A DNA stretch of 64,000 nucleotides, from positions 10,106,001-10,170,000 of the forward strand of contig CM106586.1 in assembly GCA_048013815.1 (NCBI GenBank), written 5' to 3'. Both the position numbers and the translations under genes were made by a program. Below are positions 54,113 through 63,056 of the stretch, one piece after another; position 1 is the stretch's first letter; every line of letters begins with the position of its first letter. Below the pieces are notes generated by a model. The model was not told the origin of the DNA and did no database searches. It saw nothing but the letters and a program-made list of their open reading frames with translations. This DNA comes from Setoptus koraiensis (lineage: Eukaryota > Arthropoda).

Positions 54113-56920
54113 ATGGAATCTTTACACATGGATACACCAAAACGGATCAACAACGACACGGGCACTACAGAAATGTCAACTCTGACGTCTTTAGGACCGT
54201 TGGAATTGTTTAGTTCGGCCAACATGATGTTTGGTGACAATGATAGAATGGACGATACAGATACTAGCATTAATGATCGCGAACAGCAATTCAGTTTACA
54301 CAATGACCATCATCAAGGTGGAATCAGCCATGTTGTAGTGCCCTATAATGTAACAATTGATCATCAAGATCACGACCATCCACATCAGCATGGCTATGGT
54401 TCGTCGCTACTGTTCAGTCCAATTGGAGAGGATATGTCGATAAATGACGAAGACAATATCTTTGATCAAGTTCTCTACGTTTGTTCGCCTAAATCGGCAG
54501 ACAATCAATATCATGATGATCAAGCAATGATTAATATAACATCACCTATTAATCTCATTCGGCAGCGCACCAACACTAACTCTGTATCCTATCCCGAGAC
54601 GAGCATAGCTTGTACTTCTTCTTCGCAACATCATGCAACGAATGTGGTTAAATCAACGGCTTGTTTAGTTAATTCAACAAATGCATCAACATCAGCGGCA
54701 GCATCAAGAAACATGAGTGTCAAAAGTCGAAAGAACAAAACAACAGTTTGTAGAAAAGCCAAAGAAAGGAAATCAACGAACAACAAAAGTCAAAAAGAAG
54801 ACTCTGTTTGCATGAATAATACAGGTGTCAAAGGCGGACGCCGTAGGAACAGAGTTCACAAGAGTTCCGTTTATCGCGTGGATCCAGCAAACAATATCGA
54901 TGACTCATTGACAAATCTGAACTGGTTGAGAGATTTCTCATTCAGTTCTCTAAGGAATCCCGTCTACCACCATAACGATTACACAAATGAGCCAGAGAGA
55001 GGTTGCAAAAAGAAGACCAACGCCAGCATAGGCGGCTACACCAAATTTGTTGGGCCAAAGTCAACAAGTAATAAGAACAATCACTCATCTACAATAGCCA
55101 TGTCTATGAGTAAGACATGTAACATATCAGGAACACCAGCTGAGCCATTGACACCGCCTCACAGTCCAAGTATAGCCATCAAGATAGCGAGGCAGATCTT
55201 TGAAATACACGGGGCCACATTGAAACAGTTGCAAAAATTCAAGAGTCCGCCGAACAAGAAAGGTTATAATGAGTCCATTTGCAGCTCATTAAACAAGCAA
55301 TCAGAGGAATATTCGGCCAACACCAAATTAAATGATCATGATGTGACCGATACCAAATCGGAGACCAATGTTAAACCGGAGAGGCAGCGATGCGATGAGG
55401 AAACGTCACATAAAAATGTCCATCAAGACGCAGGTCACTTAATGCAAAATTGTTTAGACGATCAACGCGATGATAGTGATTATGCCTTGATGAGAGCGGT
55501 TAGTGCAAGTGGCAACCTAGTTTCTCATGATGATTGGCCAAAGGATATAGCACGCCACAATCAACAACAACAACATCAGCATCAACAACAACAACAACAA
55601 CAACAACACCAGCAATATATTGCCATCAATGATAATCTGATCAGCCGTGCAGAGCCATCAATTAGAGATCAATCGTCAGCAAATAATAGCAAGCACCCGT
55701 CTAATAGCAGCGGTGTTGGGTCCAGCCAAAATGAGGCGCAAACATTTTTCGAGCATTTGCCGAACAACGGTAGCAGTAACGTTAATAGTAACAATAATAA
55801 CAACAATCTGAGAAACAACAATATATTCGACAACAATCAAGACAGTTCGATCGATGAATTAAAAGAGCATCATCTTGTAGTGTATCATTACAATGGTAAC
55901 AATCATGATGCACAAGTGGACACAAGCAGAAACTGTGGATATAGCACCTCGCACACTATTTATGATCGCGCCAATCAACCAGTTTTACTCAACCAAAATC
56001 AAAGTTTCAATTCTATGGACAACTTATTAAATCAGAGAACGACAATCAGCAAGGATTGCCAACAACAACCGACCAATATAATGCCAGTTGCCGCGGCTGC
56101 AGTCTATGTGGCCGACAATAACGAACCTGTTCTTATAAGGGATATCAATTTAGCTGCGGCTACCTCTTGGGCCTCACCTTTTGACGAGGTGTCGCGAGGT
56201 GAAACAAACACATCAGGACACACTCAAAACTATCGGCACACCAGTCACATCCACCAACATCCTGTATATTCTGGCTTTGTTTTGGACGTGGATAATTGTG
56301 ATGGCAACCATCAACATCATCACCACCAATCACAACAACAACAGCACAATGATGATAACAGTGGCAACCAAAACGACGCAAATCGTCAGCAAGCCAATCA
56401 TCAGTACAATCACCATCAAACACAACAATTGACTGCCATGAGCAACATTGAGTCAAGATTCATTCATGATCATCAGCATCATCAAAATTTTATTTGTAAT
56501 AATAATAATATCACCAACACCAATGATATGAGCAGTTTCGTAAAACGAGAGATTCACGATATTCCTAATGCTAACGATATTGATCAATCAACGACTTTAA
56601 CAGACGACAACAACGATAATGTTGGTGATAATGATGAATCAGTCAATTCAATCAATCGAGTCAATACATCGAGTCATAATCGTCCAAATGAATATCGCAT
56701 TATATCGAAAACTAATAATGCAATAACTCTTGCGAATGATTACATTTATCACACCAATCAATCAGAGCATGTTATGAATCCGCAAACCTATAATCAGAAT
56801 ATACGCGTCAATCATATGGCCACAGAAAATATGTCAGAATGGATGTCTTGTTCTCCAGATTACGATGTGGCCTCATTCAATTTAGCTTCATCAAGTAGTA
56901 ATCAAGAAGTAAGTATATAA
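54113..56920 (+). CDS. Long Gln/Asn/His-rich nuclear-type protein with FoxJ1-like motif, no forkhead
   Basis: A 935-codon frame starting MESLHMDTPKRINND. An in-frame stop lies upstream at 54080. Low-complexity tracts of Gln, Asn and His dominate, a style common in arthropod transcription regulators. A basic stretch (VKSRKNKTTVCRKAKERKS, GGRRRNRVHK) could serve as nuclear localisation signal. The segment DDSLTNLNWLRDFSF resembles the N-terminal DDSLTSLQWLQEFSI of FoxJ1, but the winged-helix domain that should follow is absent. A conserved-looking EPLTPPHSPSIAIKIARQIF segment comes instead. The frame ends in GAAGTAAGTATATAA; the stop overlaps a donor-like GTAAGT, and a possible acceptor 33 bases on would add IEYQS, but such an intron would be improbably short. 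I cannot name the gene. Confidence 0.7.
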   Translation: MESLHMDTPKRINNDTGTTEMSTLTSLGPLELFSSANMMFGDNDRMDDTDTSINDREQQFSLHNDHHQGGISHVVVPYNVTIDHQDHDHPHQHGYGSSLLFSPIGEDMSINDEDNIFDQVLYVCSPKSADNQYHDDQAMINITSPINLIRQRTNTNSVSYPETSIACTSSSQHHATNVVKSTACLVNSTNASTSAAASRNMSVKSRKNKTTVCRKAKERKSTNNKSQKEDSVCMNNTGVKGGRRRNRVHKSSVYRVDPANNIDDSLTNLNWLRDFSFSSLRNPVYHHNDYTNEPERGCKKKTNASIGGYTKFVGPKSTSNKNNHSSTIAMSMSKTCNISGTPAEPLTPPHSPSIAIKIARQIFEIHGATLKQLQKFKSPPNKKGYNESICSSLNKQSEEYSANTKLNDHDVTDTKSETNVKPERQRCDEETSHKNVHQDAGHLMQNCLDDQRDDSDYALMRAVSASGNLVSHDDWPKDIARHNQQQQHQHQQQQQQQQHQQYIAINDNLISRAEPSIRDQSSANNSKHPSNSSGVGSSQNEAQTFFEHLPNNGSSNVNSNNNNNNLRNNNIFDNNQDSSIDELKEHHLVVYHYNGNNHDAQVDTSRNCGYSTSHTIYDRANQPVLLNQNQSFNSMDNLLNQRTTISKDCQQQPTNIMPVAAAAVYVADNNEPVLIRDINLAAATSWASPFDEVSRGETNTSGHTQNYRHTSHIHQHPVYSGFVLDVDNCDGNHQHHHHQSQQQQHNDDNSGNQNDANRQQANHQYNHHQTQQLTAMSNIESRFIHDHQHHQNFICNNNNITNTNDMSSFVKREIHDIPNANDIDQSTTLTDDNNDNVGDNDESVNSINRVNTSSHNRPNEYRIISKTNNAITLANDYIYHTNQSEHVMNPQTYNQNIRVNHMATENMSEWMSCSPDYDVASFNLASSSSNQEVSI

Positions 56921-57321
56921 CTTTTTTGTTTTGAACTCTAGATCGAATACCAATCCTAATAATGAACAGAATCATATCTAATACTTGGCTTCACTACTTT
57001 AGTCAACCTGGACATGACTTGTACATATAACCTTTACACTGCCAGATTGAAGATTTCAACCCTCAACTAACAGTCCTTAGGGGAATGTCATTCACCAACC
57101 ACACAACTACAAACATAACTAGTCATAATAATTTAATGTCACTAACCTTCATGATCTCATTAGTGAAGTAGAAAGGAAATCGAATGAAAAATTAAATAAA
57201 TAAACAAGTATGGCCAAAAATTTTCCTCTGTGAGCAATCATTATCATTATGCTTGCAAGTTCTTGAGCTTTGTTGTATCATTGGACAAGATTTCTCTCTG
57301 TATAATCAAAGGTGTGCCAAT
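56921..57321. other. Spacer between convergent genes
   Basis: 400 bases between the stops of the FoxJ1-motif gene (+) and Smad4 (-), including an AAATAAATAAA stretch near 57194-57204 that could serve as plus-strand poly(A) signal. No coding sequence seen. Confidence 0.5.
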
Positions 57322-59616
57322 TCAATTCTGTTGAAGTACATCATCAAGAACCTGGAGAGCCCTGTGCAGCGTGACCTCAATCCAGCAGGGACACTTTTTT
57401 ATGTCACCTCGTGAGTAATCCGGGTAGCCCCATCCTTTTACAAATGACATCGATAACATACACAATTTTCTGAGGTCGTCCACTCCAACTGCTGCCGCTG
57501 CAGATAGCGCGGAGCTATTAGCATGATGTAAGTTGCACGAAGGTCCTGGTAAATCAACACCGGTCACAGCAGCAGCTTGTAATGCCCCTGCTTCTCGTGC
57601 TGCCTGAGCTCTTGCAATCAATTGTTCGTGTGTGTAACACAAGTCAAATACCTTTAGTTTTCCACAGTTCGGATAAACCTTATGTACTCCATTCACGACT
57701 TTATATCCATTTTCCAAACTGTATGAGTAGTCCAGGTAAGGACTACTCAAAAAGATTGAGTTGCCCGATTTGTTCTCAAGCCAAACGTCGCCCTCGAAGT
57801 ACATCTCGAGTGTTACACCTGTGCGAAGAGAAGTATAGAGTCAGTAGAGAGATTATTGATGAATACTCGTGCAATTCATTGACTCTACTATCGATGAAGA
57901 CATTATATCGATTAAGTTACCTTTTCCAATGTGACATCTAGCTTTCTCAACTGCAGGTAGCCTGTGGACATTTAATAATGCTCCTAGACAGAATCTATCG
58001 CCAGCAGATGGATCTGTGTATCCGTCGATATTAACAACGGGACAGTTCATGGCCACTTTAAATGGTTCTCCAATTTGTTGATCCAATTCAAAATAAGCGA
58101 TCGAGCACCAATAATCAGGTAAAGGTTTGGTAGAGCATTGTCGAACGGGAGGTGACATGATTGGTTGCTGATTAAGGACAGCATTCGGAGTCGGCTGAGC
58201 TTGATGGATTGAAGGAGGCAATGGATGTCTCGAAGTTACAGCGGTAGGAGTTGGTATCGTCGACTGCTGGTTTAGAGGTGCTAATGAGGGCTGTATAGTT
58301 TGTGGTACCGTAGATGACTGCTGCTGCATTGTTTCTGGTGATACAGTCGGAGGTACAGAACTGGGAGGAGAGTCACTTGATGATGAATCGACAAGAATAG
58401 AAGGACTGTCATCAATATCATGAGACGACAAAGATAATGAGGATAAATCAAGACCTGAAGCAACAATACGTTCATAGTGATAAGGATTGACGCAAACTAA
58501 ATCACTCTTCAGATCGAACGCATGCGAGCAATATCTGTTATGTTTCAGTTCGTTTTTGTTTAGATCTGGCCAACGCCATATGCGAGCATAAATGACATGT
58601 GGGAATCCCTTTTTGCCAGCCACTTGTAAACGGCCATCTAGAGTCCTTTGTATTGTGACGCACTTTGACGGATTTGTACCACTGGTTGTTATAGCCGTTA
58701 TCAAAGCATCTAATTCGTCTCTTTTTTCTTTCATTTTCTTTACCAAGGATTCTATTGCACGCTTACTGAAAGATTCTGTCTCGCCGCATCTATGCATCAT
58801 CAAAGATTGTACAATACTCATACAAGCATCGGCGGATGTCGGTGTCTGATTTGTCTGATTGGCTTGGTTATGTTTATTAAATGTATTATCAGGTATCGGT
58901 GACGAATACGCAACACCACTGTCGATTTGTGTTTGATGTTGTTGTTGTTGTTGTTGGGATGAATGTTGCTGGGATGGTAAGGCAGGCGAAGGTATGTTAT
59001 GAGAGGAATCATACTCTGTCTCATTTAGATTAGATGTGATTGGCAGTTGAGAATAGTTATAGGAATCACCATGACTATTATCATAATGATGATTAGAATG
59101 ATTAGTGTGTCCAGTGGTGGGTCCTATCAGATGATTGTTATCTTGAGCCGGTGATGTATGCTGATCTTGGATAGGTGCAGCATGACGGTCTTGAACAGGT
59201 ATACGATGACCTTGGATTGCCGAAGAAGAATGGCCCTGTATGGGCGGTGGTGGTGGCGGCGGTGGCGGATGATGCTCTTGAACGGGCCAATTAAGATTGT
59301 TTTGAATTACTGTTGAATGATGTTGATCCGGGATCGTTTGTTGACGATGATCCTGAACTGGTGGTGTACGATGGTCGTGCAGTGGCGAGGAAATATGCTC
59401 TTGTAATGACGGAGGGAGATGATCTTGGTGTGGCGAAGGATTATGACCTTGATTAATAATAGTAGCACAATGTAATTGTTGAGCCAATTGTGCAACTGCC
59501 GGCGGATGTTGTTGTGTCTGATAATACGGAGAATGAGGATCGCCAGATTGGACAGGGTACGCTGAAGATGGTTCGACTATTTGCTCATAATTGTAGCCGT
59601 TTTGGTAGTCAGCCAT
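57322..59616 (-). CDS. Smad4: Smad4/Medea, common-mediator Smad with long N-terminal extension (two exons)
   Basis: Exon 1 is 59616-57921, the intron 57920-57819 (GTAACT...CGCACAG), exon 2 57818-57322: 730 residues. MH1 runs from about 246 ([20 protein letters not shown], then [20 protein letters not shown]) through the zinc ligands ([40 protein letters not shown]). A Ser/Pro/Gln linker follows. MH2 starts [19 protein letters not shown], includes [20 protein letters not shown] and crosses the splice at [17 protein letters not shown], closing with [20 protein letters not shown] and [12 protein letters not shown]. There is no C-terminal SSXS, as expected for a co-Smad. It joins receptor Smads in BMP and activin signalling and binds DNA. 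About 245 residues precede MH1, whereas other Smad4 proteins have about 15. This extension has degenerate (I/V)QDxH repeats and a proline run. Confidence 0.95.
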
Positions 59617-60127
59617 GGTTCGAATGCCGTTTAGCTGTACCTCCGAAGTTAAAACAGCAGTAATAAGGGTTAATTAATGTGATTAAATTAGAGTTAACTT
59701 AAAATTGTTGTAGAGAAAAAATACTTTGAGTTTCGTAATTGAATTGTGCAAACAGCGACATTACCTCAATAAACATTTTGACAGGGGATGGTATCGAGTG
59801 CCGACCCCGTGTAAAGAACGGCGCGCTAAATTTAAATCAATAAAGCTTTCACTCATTGTGGAGCGGTTGGCTTTACGCACACAAATTGGGGCTAGGCAGT
59901 TGGAGTCAGCCCCTCAGCACAGTGTTCATTGTATCAATTGTTTAGCTTTTGTGCGATCAATGATCGATGGAAAAATTCTTTGTAAAATGCGAACACGTAC
60001 TACACTTGTCGGTGAACTTCATCCTTCTCATTCTTCATGTACATGTTTATATAAGCGCTTAATTTGAATGTTTCTCCAATTGTTTCTATTTTTAATACGC
60101 ACACATGAACTTTACATAAAGGTTAAT
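59617..60127. other. Spacer between TIPRL and Smad4
   Basis: Half a kilobase upstream of Smad4 and downstream of TIPRL (both minus). A 113-codon plus-strand frame (59726-60067) has no recognisable features and is not called. The Smad4 promoter should be here. Confidence 0.5.
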
Positions 60128-61084
60128 CTACTTGGGCAAGTATATTTTTTCATATTTACTAGTTACCAAGGGTAGCTTACTAGAGAGTTCAACCGGATTT
60201 ATCAATATTGAAACGGGAAGATTTAAATTGTCTAGTAGGGCTTCTCGATTAGTATACTCTCTCAACAAATAATCATTATTTAGCTCATAAAAGATTCGGG
60301 TATCATTTATTCTAGCCAACACGTTGTCAACACGTAGAAAGAATCGCGCCAATATAAATAAGCTCCTATTCATCACACGAACTTTAACATTGTATTGGGC
60401 AACGCCATTATCTGCTAGCTCATCCTCAAATAGATGCACATCATCATAGAATAGAATATCCTCTTTAACTTTGAGCTTATTCATGTCAATCCTTTCATCT
60501 GTATCACACACTGAAAATCGTCCGTTTGATGCAGCATTCGTCTTGCTTCCCGTATCCTCTTCCTTGTTGGGCTCCAACAATGTGCCACAGTAATTTGTTG
60601 TGAAGGTCCAGTCAAATTGCTTAACTCTGTTTCTGATGTACAGACAATCCGATCTTGCTGTCAACCATCCATCGGAAACAGCCACTCTGAGTGCATCATT
60701 GTTGTCTTGCACTAACTTGAGAGCGTCAAGAACGTTAAACTCAATACCGATGCCTTTTTCATTATTGTAAAGCCTCAACAAATTCCTATCGAATACCATG
60801 TCTGGTAGGCAGCTCAATTGGGGCAATTGGTGATAGTATTGACACAAGGAGCATCTTTTTGATTTGTTTTCCACACATGGTTTATCGCTAGACTTGGCTT
60901 CTGTCTGTTCGTTGTCGGTTTTACTGTTGAGATCAGTCGGTGAGTGTCTGGATGAGTTTCCGGAGCAGATACATTTTGAATGCAAAATGTGACTTTTTCG
61001 AGTCGTTATAGTCCATTGATGGAAGGGAAAGATGTCCTGGTGGACATTGTTTAAATCACTGCTTATGCTGTGTATGTTAGCCAT
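60128..61084 (-). CDS. TIPRL: TIP41-like protein (TIPRL), PP2A-family phosphatase regulator
   Basis: 318 residues in one exon, starting MANIHSISSDLNNVH. From residue 90 it matches TIPRL closely: LPDMVFDRNLLRLYNNEKGI, GIEFNVLDALKLV, FDWTFTTNYCGTLL, IDMNKLKVKEDILFYDDVHL, FEDELADNGVAQYNVKVRVM, NRSLFILARFFLRVDNVLAR and NDTRIFYELNNDYLLREYTN. Human is 272 residues, and the excess lies in a Cys/Ser-rich N-terminal part (residues 35-85) and a small insertion near residue 180. TIPRL binds catalytic subunits of PP2A, PP4 and PP6 with alpha4/Tap42 and affects TOR and checkpoint signalling. It is divergent from eL29, their starts being 419 bases apart, so the promoter region may be shared. Confidence 0.94.
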   Translation of the reverse strand: MANIHSISSDLNNVHQDIFPFHQWTITTRKSHILHSKCICSGNSSRHSPTDLNSKTDNEQTEAKSSDKPCVENKSKRCSLCQYYHQLPQLSCLPDMVFDRNLLRLYNNEKGIGIEFNVLDALKLVQDNNDALRVAVSDGWLTARSDCLYIRNRVKQFDWTFTTNYCGTLLEPNKEEDTGSKTNAASNGRFSVCDTDERIDMNKLKVKEDILFYDDVHLFEDELADNGVAQYNVKVRVMNRSLFILARFFLRVDNVLARINDTRIFYELNNDYLLREYTNREALLDNLNLPVSILINPVELSSKLPLVTSKYEKIYLPK

Positions 61085-61503
61085 CTCATATTTTATTTAT
61101 CCCATGAAATGAGTGTGATTGACAAGTTTCCTTCATTCAAGTAACATTAATGGTAGCCCCAAATTGGAGAAATTGGGAAACCACGCCATGTTGACAGAAT
61201 TATTTACACTCTTTTCCTCTGCAGACTGCAGTGCAGAGTCTGCACCGAAGCGCTCATAGATGTCGCCCTGCTTAGGGGGCGTGGACGCAGGACAAACCTC
61301 CGGAAACATTTGTGTCCAATGTAGTGCTGTGCTTTGAATCGTCAGAACATGCGTGTAGCGTCGTTTGTCCCAACCAGATTTAGACTAAAACTAATCTATT
61401 ATAATATTATAATAATTTGATATCAATAGATATATTTTCAATATACATTTATCTTTTCTTGAAAAACGTCTGACATCAACCCAGCACAGCTCTATAATTT
61501 AAA
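61085..61503. promoter_or_regulatory. Divergent promoter region of TIPRL (-) and eL29 (+)
   Basis: 419 bases between two start codons. It holds a small hairpin GCAGACT...AGTCTGC (61222-61244) and an AT-rich stretch just upstream of eL29. I could not place initiation sites. Confidence 0.5.
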
Positions 61504-61716
61504 ATGGCTAAATCAAAGAATCATTCAACCCATCATCAAAACAGAAAGGATCACCGAAATGGTATCTTCAAGCCTAAAACCCACACCAAGGAATCGATGA
61601 AGGGGGTCGACCAAAAACTGCTGAGAAACCTCAAATATTCTCGTGCCAACAATAAAACGAGAGCCGAGCTTATCGAATTGGAAAAGAAATTGAGGCAAAG
61701 CAAAGGCAAAAAGTAA
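61504..61716 (+). CDS. RpL29: Ribosomal protein eL29 (RpL29)
   Basis: 70 residues, [30 protein letters not shown], then [19 protein letters not shown]. This is the conserved eL29 core (human [20 protein letters not shown]). Arthropod and yeast eL29 are of this short size and lack the mammalian Ala/Lys-rich tail. It is a component of the large ribosomal subunit near the P-site face. The frame is unspliced here, with the stop at 61714-61716 and an AATAAA signal at 61750-61755 just after. The protein is strongly basic with a long Lys-rich C-terminal helix. Confidence 0.95.
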   Translation: MAKSKNHSTHHQNRKDHRNGIFKPKTHTKESMKGVDQKLLRNLKYSRANNKTRAELIELEKKLRQSKGKK

Positions 61717-61749
61717 ATTTGTAAGAATTAGCCATTACAATGGGCACCA

Positions 61750-61755
61750 ATAAAT
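61750..61755 (+). terminator. Poly(A) signal of eL29
   Basis: AATAAA about 35 bases after the stop codon (in CACCAATAAATAAATCG). Confidence 0.6.
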
Positions 61756-61887
61756 AAATCGTTGGGTCTTAAGGTACTGTGGCCTAAGAGTCGTATTGCT
61801 TTTTAAGTGTTGTGAGCAGTTGAGTGAAATTTTTATTTTTGATTATCTATCTAACAAAGGATGTACGAAGGCGAAGGAATGCCAATA

Positions 61888-62505
61888 TTAGGTGATATCA
61901 ATTGTTTCTATCTCAACTCCAGATCTGTTGGCCACCGTAGTATTTATAGGTTGAGTTGGCCCTAGTGGATTTCCCAGGTTACTGTGGCTATCAGTTCGCA
62001 CTTGTTGAGTTGGATTAGTGGACGTCAGAGGCTTCCTTACGGAGTCTATATTTTTAGGCTCTAACAAGAGTGTATTACACCTGATCTCCACTGGGCCTAC
62101 AAGACGGATTACACTGTCGGGCTTAATGTCCGTAAGCTTATCAATCGGTACCAATTCAATGGCTTTCATCTTATTTCCAGCCTGGTCCGAAAGAAGCAAA
62201 TGATACATCCTAGGGCCCTTTCTTTTTATATCTTTCTTGCCCGCTTTCTGAGGCTGATATTTGGAGGCTATTCTTTTGGCTGTGTTACCTGCATCGTCAT
62301 CTGCCTCCTCCTCTTCATCATCGGAATTGTTTTCATCTTCATCATCAATGTCCAAGAATGGGTTGGACATATCCTTGGCGGGCAAACTGATATCAAGGAC
62401 AGTTTCCACTCTCAAATATATACTATTATCGAATATTTTTTTCTTGGGGTCGACGGAAACGCTGGGCAGTGTTACTCTGTTCTGAGCAAACTCTGGATAG
62501 TCCAT
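61888..62505 (-). CDS. RMI1: RMI1-like OB-fold protein (RecQ-mediated genome instability 1)
   Basis: From ATG 62505 the protein has 205 residues (MDYPEFAQNRVTLPSVS). YLRVETVLDISLPAKDMSNP matches the RMI1 segment around VxDISQPAYSQ. After an acidic insertion (DIDDEDENNSDDEEEEADDD), MYHLLLSDQAGNKMKAIELV and PDSVIRLVGPVEIRCNTLLL with EPKNIDSV match the RMI1 OB1 fold (MLMLQLTDG...GMEY.PI, PPGTKI.L.GPV..R.GVLLL.PENV.VLGG). RMI1 stimulates dissolution of double Holliday junctions with BLM and TOP3A. The C-terminal OB2 of vertebrate RMI1 is missing, as in yeast. TDRD3 has a related OB fold but its Tudor and UBA domains are absent. The start lies 74 bases after the PDRG1 stop on the same strand. An upstream exon is possible, because the usual N-terminal helices are missing. 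Confidence 0.72.
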   Translation of the reverse strand: MDYPEFAQNRVTLPSVSVDPKKKIFDNSIYLRVETVLDISLPAKDMSNPFLDIDDEDENNSDDEEEEADDDAGNTAKRIASKYQPQKAGKKDIKRKGPRMYHLLLSDQAGNKMKAIELVPIDKLTDIKPDSVIRLVGPVEIRCNTLLLEPKNIDSVRKPLTSTNPTQQVRTDSHSNLGNPLGPTQPINTTVANRSGVEIETIDIT

Positions 62506-62579
62506 TATCAGTTCTTCAGTTCTTATCTGGTTCTTCCTTGAAGTCAATGACGCTCAATTATACTAGTAGTTTCGCTGCG

Positions 62580-62972
62580 CTATATTTTGAATCCTGTCTT
62601 GAGTGCTAATATTTCATCCCGTTTCAATGGTTTCAGTTTGAAACCTGACAATTCCGGCTTTCCTTCGAGTTCCCTAAGATTGTCAACTTTTTTCTTCAAT
62701 TCTTCGTGCAGTTCATTTATACCTTTATCTAAACTAGATAGATCGTCTGTCACAAGATTTTTCGCTTCGTTTGGGGTAACCTTGATGAACATGTTACCTA
62801 TACAAAGCCATTGTTTGTTGGTGCCAAGAGAGGATTGATTCTTTGTCAAATAATTGTACACCTCGCGATTTTTGTGTCGTTTACGGTCTAAATCGATCTT
62901 TTGAGCTTGATCATTGATAATGTCATCTGCTAGTAATTCTACTTGACTGAGAGCTTTGGTGATTTTATCCAT
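62580..62972 (-). CDS. PDRG1: PDRG1 (p53 and DNA-damage-regulated 1), prefoldin-like subunit
   Basis: 130 residues from ATG 62972 (MDKITKALSQVELLADDIIN). The frame is open 28 codons further up, but that part is hydrophobic UTR translation. It matches PDRG1 along its length: KIDLDRKRHKNREVYNYL, WLCIGNMFIKVTPNEAKNLV, LDKGINELHEELKKKVDNLR, then EGKPELSGFKLKPLKRDEIL (human [20 protein letters not shown]). It is a beta-type prefoldin fold with two coiled-coil helices, a member of the R2TP/prefoldin-like (URI) complex that helps assemble polymerases and other machines. It sits directly upstream of RMI1 on the same strand, with a 74-base gap. Confidence 0.93.
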   Translation of the reverse strand: MDKITKALSQVELLADDIINDQAQKIDLDRKRHKNREVYNYLTKNQSSLGTNKQWLCIGNMFIKVTPNEAKNLVTDDLSSLDKGINELHEELKKKVDNLRELEGKPELSGFKLKPLKRDEILALKTGFKI

Positions 62973-63056
62973 AATAATAATAAGTGATGAACCAAATATT
63001 AGCGACCATAGAAGTGAGAACCAAAACGACAACAATTGAGTGCAATTAGCGCACAA

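Noticed and set aside
59726-60067. 113-codon plus frame between TIPRL and Smad4
   Set aside because: No recognisable domain, no promoter or splice signals, and it lies where the Smad4 promoter is expected.
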